A stretch of 5,198 nt of DNA from Clostridia bacterium. Its GTDB lineage: Bacteria > Bacillota > Clostridia > Oscillospirales > CAG-272. Under the pieces are notes generated by a model that worked only from the letters and a program-made list of their open reading frames with translations, was not told the origin of the DNA and ran no database searches. Below, piece by piece: positions 1 to 5,198 of the stretch (positions within the stretch are counted from its first letter, which is position 1; each line of letters begins with the position of its first letter). Both the position numbers and the translations under genes were made by a program. The stretch covers positions 1 to 5,198 of the forward strand of contig JAGAUC010000053.1 of NCBI GenBank assembly GCA_017621015.1. The letters run 5' to 3'.

Positions 1-42
1 GCGGATCTTCTGTGCCATAAACTGCTGATCGTTTCTGTTCAT
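1..42 (-). CDS. 5' end of a small leftward gene (partial); resembles a clostridial small membrane protein annotated 'dihydropteridine reductase'
   Basis: Only the first 14 codons are in the window; the gene continues past the left edge. The reading frame starts at the ATG whose complement is at 40-42 and begins MNRNDQQFMAQKIR. The start is supported by a strong ribosome site: AGAGAGG on the minus strand (complement at about 51-57) lies 8 bases upstream of the ATG. The first residues match my memory of a short, conserved clostridial protein that starts MNR-D--FM-QKIR and has a small membrane segment later on. That protein is often labelled dihydropteridine reductase in databases, a label with little experimental support. 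The match is from memory and covers only 14 residues, so the gene start is fairly secure but the identity is tentative. It is transcribed divergently from the GH36 gene. Confidence 0.55.
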   Translation of the reverse strand, partial: MNRNDQQFMAQKIR

Positions 43-50
43 CTTGATTA

Positions 51-57
51 CCTCTCT
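51..57 (-). promoter_or_regulatory. Ribosome binding site of the leftward small gene
   Basis: On the minus strand the sequence reads AGAGAGG, then 8 bases, then ATG. This is close to the AGGAGG consensus at ideal spacing. It is the main reason to believe that the 14-codon fragment at the left edge is a real gene start. Confidence 0.7.
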
Positions 58-103
58 TTGTGTTTGATTGGCGGCGGTGTGCGCCTTGCTTGATTGTGTG
101 CCT

Positions 104-109
104 ATTGTA
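104..109 (-). promoter_or_regulatory. Candidate -10 box for the leftward gene
   Basis: The minus strand reads TACAAT here, one base from the TATAAT consensus. The implied transcript start is near 97, giving a leader of roughly 55 bases before the ATG at 42. No good -35 box is present at 16-18 bases: at 17 bases the hexamer is ACAAAA (complement of 127-132). That hexamer falls inside the inverted repeat at 125-142, which could mean a regulated or activator-dependent promoter. The call rests on one hexamer and is weak. Confidence 0.3.
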
Positions 110-124
110 CCGCGCTTTCTTTCG

Positions 125-142
125 CATTTTGTTTGCAAAATG
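125..142. repeat. Perfect inverted repeat, 7-base arms, possible operator
   Basis: CATTTTG (125-131) and CAAAATG (136-142) are exact reverse complements separated by TTTG. The AT-rich 18-base dyad has no T-tract and so does not look like a terminator. It overlaps the expected -35 area of the leftward promoter candidate, so an operator for the leftward gene is the most natural reading. This is inference; no regulator gene is visible in the window. Confidence 0.4.
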
Positions 143-184
143 TTTCCGAATTGTTAGAAACGGATTTTGAAAAAAATTTATCGG

Positions 185-200
185 CCTTTTTGAAAAAAGG
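185..200. repeat. Short inverted repeat CCTTTTT-GA-AAAAAGG
   Basis: The arms CCTTTTT (185-191) and AAAAAGG (194-200) are exact complements around a 2-base centre. The repeat lies about 30 bases upstream of the -35 box of the GH36 promoter. A 2-base loop is too tight for a stable RNA hairpin of full length, so it is more plausibly a DNA-level binding site, or chance in an A/T-tract-rich stretch. Confidence 0.3.
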
Positions 201-229
201 TATATTTTCTTTGAAATCCGCTTTTGATA

Positions 230-258
230 TTGACAGATAAAGAAGAATTTTGTAAAAT
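230..258 (+). promoter_or_regulatory. Sigma-A-type promoter of the GH36 gene
   Basis: A perfect -35 box TTGACA (230-235) is followed by a 17-base spacer and the -10 box TAAAAT (253-258), one mismatch from TATAAT. Transcription would begin near 265, leaving a leader of about 26 bases before the ATG at 291. An 8-base palindrome, TGCTAGCA (261-268), sits on the predicted start point, where a repressor could block initiation, but a palindrome this short can be chance. The promoter match itself is strong. Confidence 0.7.
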
Positions 259-273
259 GGTGCTAGCATTATG

Positions 274-283
274 AAAGGATGGG
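274..283 (+). promoter_or_regulatory. Ribosome binding site of the GH36 gene
   Basis: AAAGGATGGG precedes the ATG at 291. The AAAGGA part is 11 bases from the start codon and the GGG is 7 bases away, both workable spacings. No other in-frame start has a comparable site, so this fixes the start at 291. Confidence 0.6.
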
Positions 284-290
284 ATAATGT

Positions 291-2324
291 ATGAGATTTG
301 AAATCCGAAACGGATCGCTCTGCATAGCGGATAAGGGAGAGGTACTGGTTTCTGACATTACGGGCTACTTAAAGCACCCCGGCAAAAACTACAACGTACT
401 TACGGTTTATGCCACGGGTGAATGGACGGTAGAGGGAAATCGGGCCTTTTGCGACAATCTTACCCTTGAGATGGCTCCTTGCGCTGACGGATTTTTGATT
501 CGCTCCACCTTCCGAAACCTCGGCCAGGATATTACGGTGCCCTGTGATTTCACGGCCTTTGCGGGTACGCTTTGCCGAACGCCTGACCGTATGATCGTCA
601 ACCGTCCCATCAACCGCAACGGCATGAGTGTGTGCGAGATGCAGTCGACGATCGATACCGTGCGCACGGTCTATGGCGCCGTGTATACCAGTGCCGAAAA
701 CACTGTGTTTGACACGGTGGAGGGGGATGCCTTTGTGTTCGGCGCGGCAACCTACAACAAGTATTTTTCAAGTGTGACGGTGAGCCGAGACGGCTTTATC
801 ACCGCCTTTGGCAATACCGAGCTTCATACCCTTGGAAGCGGAGACAGCGTTACCTCGGAGTGGTTTTTGCTTGCACCCTGTGAGGACTGCGTAAGCGGAC
901 TTGACAAGTTTGCGCGCGAGGTGGCAAGGCTTGCGGGCGTTACGCGCTCGGAGAGGGAAAACCCCTTTGGCTATTGCTCGTGGTATTACTACGGAGCCGG
1001 TATTTCTGCCGAGAGGATGCGCCAGAATATGCAGGTGTTGACCGACCATAAGGAGCTTCTTCCGGTCAAGTACATTCAGATCGATGAGGGCTGGAATGAT
1101 GGCTGGGGCACCTGGGAGGCCAATGACAAGTTTGGCGATATGAAGGCGTTTGCCGATGAGATCAAGGCCTCCGGCTATATTCCCGGCATTTGGATCGCAC
1201 CCTTTGGCTGTAAGCCGGATATTCCGCTTGCCGACGAGCATCCCGATTGGTTCGTAAAAAAAGCTGACGGTGAGCCCTGGAAGGGGAATGCACTTTGTCT
1301 GGACTACACGCACCCCAAGGTGCGCGAATATATGGGTGGCATCTTCCGCCGTCTGTCCTATGATTGGGGCTTCCGCTATATTAAAATGGACATCATAACG
1401 CCCACACTTGCCGCAGGAAGGCATTACGATCCCGACGCTACGGCGCTGGAAAACTACCGTCTCGGACTCAAACTCTTCCGTGAAAATGTTACCAAGGACA
1501 CCTTCCTTCTTGGCTGTACCACGCCCTTTGGCGGTGCGATCGGCCTTGTGGACGGTATGCGCGTTTCGGGTGACGTGTTTGAGCGTTGGGAATCACTTCG
1601 TACGGTGTTCAACGCCGTTCTTAAGCGCTACTATTATCACAGAAATTATTATCTCATCGATGCGGACTGTCTCATCATCCGCAAAAAGGAAAACGAGGAC
1701 GGGGAGTGCTTCCGTCTTTGCACGCGTACGGACGATGAGATCCGCACGTATGTGACTGCTATGGCGGCCTCGGGCGGCATCCTGATGCTTTCCGATAAGC
1801 TTCCGCTTCTTTCCGAGCAGCAGCTTATGCTGATCTCCAAGCTGTATCCTGTGACACAGGAATGTGCCCGTCCGCTGGACCTTATGGATTCCTTTATTCC
1901 CGGCGTTCTGGACTTTGGCAAGAAGGGGGCTACCCGAACGGTGGCACTCATCAACTGGGGTGATGCGCCCCGTACCATGTCGGTGGAAAACAAAGAGGCG
2001 TTGGTCTGGGAATTCTGGAGCGGAGAATTTGGTGTTCATAAGGGCGGTATGTATTCGGTCACCGTTCCGGCTCGCGGCTCGCTGGTGCTGTATTTCACCG
2101 ATCGCGACGATTTGGCCGTGGTCGGCTCGGACGCCTCGGTCGTTATGCAGACACCGTGGACAAAGCAAGGCGGGCGCCTTGTCGGTACGCCGATCAAGAG
2201 CGGGGAGACCGTGTACGTGGCCGCGCGCACGCCGCTTAAGGCAAAGGCGGCTTCACTGGTCCTTGAAAAGGATGAATACCGGATATACAAGGTCATTACC
2301 GACGGCGAATATACTCTGGAATAA
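291..2324 (+). CDS. GH36-family glycoside hydrolase, probable alpha-galactosidase
   Basis: Predicted cytoplasmic retaining glycosidase that removes terminal alpha-galactosyl (or related) residues from imported oligosaccharides such as melibiose or raffinose. It has 677 residues and no signal peptide. Residues 1-215 form the N-terminal beta domain. The TIM barrel begins near 226 with YCSWYYYG. QIDEGW (263-268) is the sugar-binding strand. GIWIAPF (299-305) and EHPDWFV (316-322) are typical of the family. YIKMD (363-367) carries the nucleophile Asp367, preceded by the conserved Lys365. LGC (407-409) and DGMRVSGD (421-428) follow, with Asp428 as acid/base. The layout closely parallels the Thermotoga maritima alpha-galactosidase as I remember it. 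A C-terminal beta domain spans about 530-602, with roughly 75 further residues of unclear role. Oddity: Glu266 replaces the second Asp of the usual Asp-Asp pair, so the preferred sugar may differ. It has its own promoter and terminator, and no transporter or regulator gene is adjacent. The family is confident; the exact substrate is inferred. Confidence 0.88.
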   Translation: MRFEIRNGSLCIADKGEVLVSDITGYLKHPGKNYNVLTVYATGEWTVEGNRAFCDNLTLEMAPCADGFLIRSTFRNLGQDITVPCDFTAFAGTLCRTPDRMIVNRPINRNGMSVCEMQSTIDTVRTVYGAVYTSAENTVFDTVEGDAFVFGAATYNKYFSSVTVSRDGFITAFGNTELHTLGSGDSVTSEWFLLAPCEDCVSGLDKFAREVARLAGVTRSERENPFGYCSWYYYGAGISAERMRQNMQVLTDHKELLPVKYIQIDEGWNDGWGTWEANDKFGDMKAFADEIKASGYIPGIWIAPFGCKPDIPLADEHPDWFVKKADGEPWKGNALCLDYTHPKVREYMGGIFRRLSYDWGFRYIKMDIITPTLAAGRHYDPDATALENYRLGLKLFRENVTKDTFLLGCTTPFGGAIGLVDGMRVSGDVFERWESLRTVFNAVLKRYYYHRNYYLIDADCLIIRKKENEDGECFRLCTRTDDEIRTYVTAMAASGGILMLSDKLPLLSEQQLMLISKLYPVTQECARPLDLMDSFIPGVLDFGKKGATRTVALINWGDAPRTMSVENKEALVWEFWSGEFGVHKGGMYSVTVPARGSLVLYFTDRDDLAVVGSDASVVMQTPWTKQGGRLVGTPIKSGETVYVAARTPLKAKAASLVLEKDEYRIYKVITDGEYTLE

Positions 2325-2329
2325 AGAAT

Positions 2330-2373
2330 GCCCCACGCTGTGCTTGTCACAGCGTGGGGCGTTTTTATTTTTG
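2330..2373. terminator. Bidirectional rho-independent terminator between convergent genes
   Basis: A perfect 13-base-pair stem, GCCCCACGCTGTG (2330-2342) with CACAGCGTGGGGC (2348-2360), closes a 5-base loop, CTTGT. On the plus strand it is followed by GTTTTTATTTTT (2361-2372). On the minus strand it is followed by ATTCTTTATT, a weaker T-rich tract. It begins 5 bases after the GH36 stop codon. The comEC stop codon (complement at 2365-2367) lies inside the plus-strand T-tract. It should therefore end transcripts from both sides, more efficiently for the GH36 transcript. Confidence 0.92.
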
Positions 2374-4656
2374 AAGGCAATAGGTGAAGCGAGTGGTGTC
2401 GCTAAGGATCATGCCCTTTGGCGGCTTTTTCAAAGCCAAATGCTCGGCAAGCGTGGAATCGGCCAAAAGCACGTAGCCGTTCCCGAGAGGATAGGAAAAG
2501 CTCTCCTTGGTGATGGGACCGTGGTTGCCGAGGATCAAGACCTCGGCGTCCTCGGTTTGGGAGCAAAGCTCCGCATAGAGCGCCTCATCCTCGTGAACGG
2601 ACTCGGCCGCGTAGATCAGCGTTTGGCTGTGGGCGCTTGCCGAAAGATAAAAGGTGGGATGTGTCGAGCGCTTGAGATACACCTCTCTTGAAACCTCAAG
2701 CGTAAGCTCCCCAAGGGTAAGCGGCTTGCCGCGGTCATAAAGTGTGACCTTACAGTCTTGCCTTTCTGCTTCTGTGATAAGCGCCTCTAGGATGCCACCC
2801 TCGGTCTGAGTTTGCGGCAGGGGAAGATAAAGCGCGCGAACCGTTGTGTTTGCCAGCAAACGAGAGATGCTACGGATATGATTTTGATGGTAATGGGTCA
2901 AAACAAAGGCAGAGATCTCGGTGCTACACCGCTCGGCAAGAAGGGTACGTGCCCGGCCGATCACGGTGTAGGAGCCACTTGAGAGGTCGAGAATTACGCT
3001 CTCCTCGCCTGCGGTAAATGCGAGCAAGGCGTTGTCCTCTTGTGCCAGATAATCTGCTGTTACGGTATCGGGCGAGGGGATTCGTAAAAGACAAAGAAAG
3101 ACGGCAAGCGAGAGAATGGCCGTTCCCATTGCGGCGGGAATCAGCCATTTCCGCCTTAGCTTCACGATCAAAAGAATAAGCAGGATCAGCGAGAAGATGG
3201 GAACGAAAAAATCAAAAAAGCGATGTCCGAGCGAGACGGTGATGCCGTGCAAACGCGAAAGGGCGGTGACACCCTCCAGGATCATGTGCGAGATGCCGTA
3301 CAGAATCCGCCCGAGCAAAAAGGCAAACGGCGGAAACCACGCAAGAAGAAACAGGAAGGGAGTCAGAAACAGGATGGCCGTGACCGGCGGCGAGAGAAGC
3401 AGTCCGCAGGGGAGCGCGACGAGCGAAAGCTCGTCAAAAGCCAGCCACATCGGGAAGAGAATGAAAAGCTCGGCCGCAAGGGAGATGCATACAGCGGAGA
3501 CTGCCGCGTAAACAAGGCGAAGCTTGTTCTTTTCCATCCCCTTTTTTCGAAGCCGCTCGCGAAAGGAATTCAAAAAATTCGAGGCGATCACAATGCCAAG
3601 CACCGCCAGCACCGACATCCACATCCCGATGTCATAAACTGAGGTGGGTGAGATCAGAAGCAGGAAAAAGAGTGCGAAAAACAGCGAGGTCACCGCATCG
3701 CCTTCGCCATGAAAAAGCCAGGAGAGGTAGACAAAGCCGCACATCAGAAAGGCACGGCAGGCCGAAAGCGCAAAGCCGGTCAGAGCCAGGTAAAAGAAGG
3801 TGACGAGCAGAACGGCGACACAGCGCCACTTCTTGCTTACGCCAAAGACGCGGAGCAAAAGATCGACAAACAAAACGATGACCGACAAATGCATACCGCT
3901 GATGGCAAGCAGGTGCGTGGTGCCCGTGCGACGGAAATCGCGCACGGTGGTATCTGCCAAGAGCTCGCGTCTGCCGAGAAACAGCGAGGAGATCAGATGC
4001 CCCTCCTCGCCGCCAACATGGACGTCGATGAGGTCCGATAGGATGCCTCGAAGTGAGGAAAGTGCCGAGGAAAACGGATCGGACGGCGTGTGCCCGATCA
4101 CGGTGAAGCTTTCGTCGGTGGCTTCCAAGGTAGCCAGTATGTCATTTGCAAGCAGATACGGGGCGTTTTCGGCATCCTCATTGGCCGGCAGAATATAGAA
4201 ATCGGCTTGGATGTTATCACCGACCGAAAGCTCAGCGTCAAAGGGAAAGGTGATCTTGCTTTGGACGACCAGGGTGGTTTCACCGATCCGCTCTACCCTC
4301 GCAAGATACGAGGAAAGATAGCTTTTAGAAGCAGTTACTTCCTGAATTTCCAGCCTGCAGCTTTGAGCCTCATCTTTGAACCGGGAAACGGTTTCCAGCT
4401 TTCGGTCAATGGAGAGGTAGGACTGAATGAGCGCGAGCGCCGCGAACAAAAGGGCAAGAATGGGAGTAAGCAGCTTTGGGTGAAAGCGCCCTTTAAAAAT
4501 CGGCACTGCCAGAAGCAATGCCGATAGAATAAGCAAGAAAAGTGCCAGCGGCAGGTGAAGAGGCAGATGTCTTGCCGTCAGGCAGGCACCGCCGACCGAG
4601 GCCGCCGCAAAAAGGGCACAGAAAAGTGCGAGAGGGCGTCTGTAAAACAGATTCAT
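2365..4656 (-). CDS. comEC: ComEC/Rec2-family DNA uptake channel protein with a degenerate metallo-beta-lactamase domain
   Basis: Polytopic membrane protein expected to form the channel that carries single-stranded DNA across the membrane during natural transformation. It has 763 residues, a normal full length. Hydrophobic helices lie near 9-27, 35-54 and 62-82. A soluble DUF4131/OB-like region (about 95-190) follows. The Competence domain (about 225-500) opens with the family signature HLLAISGMHLS (248-258) and includes about eight to ten membrane segments, with SACRAFLM at 298-305. Another helix lies at 504-523, then a C-terminal metallo-beta-lactamase-like domain (about 530-740). That domain is eroded: the metal motif reads THYHQNH (587-593) with Asn592 where the family has Asp, and the usual HHGS reads NHGP (711-714). 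The start overlaps the murB stop as ATGA, with no clear ribosome site, which points to translational coupling. No other competence genes are visible, so a working uptake system is not shown. The family is confident; activity of the last domain is doubtful. Confidence 0.92.
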   Translation of the reverse strand: MNLFYRRPLALFCALFAAASVGGACLTARHLPLHLPLALFLLILSALLLAVPIFKGRFHPKLLTPILALLFAALALIQSYLSIDRKLETVSRFKDEAQSCRLEIQEVTASKSYLSSYLARVERIGETTLVVQSKITFPFDAELSVGDNIQADFYILPANEDAENAPYLLANDILATLEATDESFTVIGHTPSDPFSSALSSLRGILSDLIDVHVGGEEGHLISSLFLGRRELLADTTVRDFRRTGTTHLLAISGMHLSVIVLFVDLLLRVFGVSKKWRCVAVLLVTFFYLALTGFALSACRAFLMCGFVYLSWLFHGEGDAVTSLFFALFFLLLISPTSVYDIGMWMSVLAVLGIVIASNFLNSFRERLRKKGMEKNKLRLVYAAVSAVCISLAAELFILFPMWLAFDELSLVALPCGLLLSPPVTAILFLTPFLFLLAWFPPFAFLLGRILYGISHMILEGVTALSRLHGITVSLGHRFFDFFVPIFSLILLILLIVKLRRKWLIPAAMGTAILSLAVFLCLLRIPSPDTVTADYLAQEDNALLAFTAGEESVILDLSSGSYTVIGRARTLLAERCSTEISAFVLTHYHQNHIRSISRLLANTTVRALYLPLPQTQTEGGILEALITEAERQDCKVTLYDRGKPLTLGELTLEVSREVYLKRSTHPTFYLSASAHSQTLIYAAESVHEDEALYAELCSQTEDAEVLILGNHGPITKESFSYPLGNGYVLLADSTLAEHLALKKPPKGMILSDTTRFTYCLQK
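4653..4656 (-). promoter_or_regulatory. ATGA stop/start overlap of murB and comEC
   Basis: On the minus strand GAATGAATC contains the murB stop TGA (complement 4653-4655) and the comEC start ATG (complement 4654-4656). The 20 or so bases upstream contain no good ribosome site, and the next in-frame Met of comEC is at residue 259 or later. Re-initiation by ribosomes finishing murB is the likely way comEC is translated. Confidence 0.75.
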
Positions 4657-5198
4657 TCGCCGAGATAGCGAATCTCACACTCAAGCTCGACCGAATACTC
4701 GAGGAAGACCTTGGTTTTCACGTAGCTGACAAGACGCATCACGTCCTCCGCCTTGGCACCTCCGCGGTTAACGATAAAGCCTGCGTGCTTTTCCGACACC
4801 TCCGCGCCACCGATGCGGTAGCCCTTAAGACCGCATTTTTCAATCAGTTCGCCGGCGTAAAATCCGATGGGACGCTTGAAAACGCTGCCTGCACTCGGGT
4901 ATTCCAGCGGCTGTTTTTCCTTGCGCGTGCGGATGTTTTCGTTCATTTTGGCAACGATATCCTCGATCTTTCCCGGCTTCAGTTCAAGCATAACGGCAAG
5001 GATGATGTAATCGGGATTTCGGGTATAAATGCTTTCGCGGTAGCGGAAATCGTGCTCCTCGCGGTCGATCTTGCGGATGGAATCATTTTTGGTATCGTAG
5101 CAAATGGAGGAGACCACAACGTCCGAAAGGCTGCCGCCAAAGGCACCGGCGTTCATAAACACGCCGCCTCCGACGGTTCCGGGGATGCCGTAGGCAAA
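4653..5198 (-). CDS. murB: UDP-N-acetylenolpyruvoylglucosamine reductase MurB (C-terminal part, cut by the window edge)
   Basis: FAD- and NADPH-dependent cytoplasmic enzyme that reduces UDP-GlcNAc-enolpyruvate to UDP-MurNAc, the second step of peptidoglycan precursor synthesis. The visible 181 residues are open to the right edge; the true start lies outside, and a GTG at 5160-5162 is an internal valine. In visible numbering, GIPGTVGGG (4-12) and FMNAGAFGG (14-22) finish the FAD-binding domain. FRYRES (51-56) holds the substrate-side Tyr-Arg. PSAGSVFKRP (101-110) has the catalytic Ser105, the proton donor. The type II C-terminal domain follows, with AGELIE (115-120), GLKGYRIGGAEVSEKHAGFI (123-142) and the closing LECEIRYLGE, whose Glu175 is the conserved acid. 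All key residues in the visible part are intact. The stop codon overlaps the comEC start by 4 bases. The promoter and the FAD-binding N-terminus are not in the window. Confidence 0.95.
   Translation of the reverse strand, partial: FAYGIPGTVGGGVFMNAGAFGGSLSDVVVSSICYDTKNDSIRKIDREEHDFRYRESIYTRNPDYIILAVMLELKPGKIEDIVAKMNENIRTRKEKQPLEYPSAGSVFKRPIGFYAGELIEKCGLKGYRIGGAEVSEKHAGFIVNRGGAKAEDVMRLVSYVKTKVFLEYSVELECEIRYLGE

Noticed and set aside
211..228. Possible catabolite-repression (cre) site in TTGAAATCCGCTTTTGAT
   Set aside because: It resembles the consensus only loosely: the central CG is displaced and the right arm does not end in CA at the right spacing. I could not make it fit without several mismatches.
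271..294. Seven-codon mini frame (ATG AAA GGA TGG GAT AAT GTA TGA) overlapping the GH36 start as ATGA
   Set aside because: It would start only a few bases after the predicted transcript start with no ribosome site of its own. Its sequence contains the AAAGGATGGG ribosome site of the GH36 gene, which explains it better. Coincidence is most likely.
768..1424. 218-codon open frame on the minus strand, antisense to the GH36 gene
   Set aside because: It lies wholly inside a well-supported gene with intact catalytic motifs. Its translation shows no recognisable domain, and it has no convincing ribosome site or promoter. Long antisense frames are common opposite genes of this codon use.
1593..2168. 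191-codon open frame on the minus strand inside the GH36 gene
   Set aside because: It is fully contained in a confident gene and shows no domain or motif and no supporting start signals.
1864..2691. 275-codon open frame on the plus strand spanning the end of the GH36 gene and the end of comEC
   Set aside because: It runs through the terminator hairpin in a frame other than GH36 and then antisense to comEC. The product is rich in Arg, Trp and Ser with no family signature, as expected for an out-of-frame shadow.
5160..5162. GTG as a start codon for a shortened MurB
   Set aside because: The frame continues upstream to the window edge with FAYGIPGTVGGG, a core MurB FAD-binding motif. The GTG is therefore an internal valine and the gene is simply cut by the edge.

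Overview
The window looks like an ordinary chromosomal stretch of a Gram-positive anaerobe of the class Clostridia. This is inferred from four things: the clear AGGAGG-type ribosome sites, a sigma-A-like promoter, the single-chain type II MurB, and a short leftmost reading frame whose first residues resemble a small membrane protein I recall from clostridial genomes. Base composition is roughly balanced in the genes and AT-rich in the one real intergenic region. I see no phage, transposon, CRISPR or RNA-gene signature, and nothing I would call a new defence or mobile system.

Layout, left to right. Positions 1-42 hold the first 14 codons of a minus-strand gene that runs off the left edge. Positions 43-290 are a divergent intergenic region. 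It carries a good promoter for the rightward gene (TTGACA, 17 bases, TAAAAT), a weaker candidate for the leftward gene, and several short inverted and direct repeats that may be regulator sites. Positions 291-2324 encode a 677-residue cytoplasmic glycoside hydrolase of the GH36 (alpha-galactosidase) family, with both catalytic aspartates visible. A compact hairpin with T-rich flanks on both sides, centred near 2345, appears to stop transcription from both directions. On the minus strand, read right to left, are the C-terminal 181 residues of MurB (5198-4653), which is cut by the right edge, and a complete ComEC-like DNA-uptake channel protein (4656-2365). The two share a 4-base ATGA stop/start overlap.

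The genes fall into three unrelated transcription units: a sugar-cleaving enzyme under its own promoter; a murB-comEC pair, probably co-transcribed and translationally coupled; and the small leftward gene. The points most worth a second look are the eroded metal-binding motifs in the C-terminal metallo-beta-lactamase domain of ComEC, an Asp-to-Glu change in the sugar-binding Asp-Asp motif of the GH36 enzyme, and the repeat cluster around the GH36 promoter.
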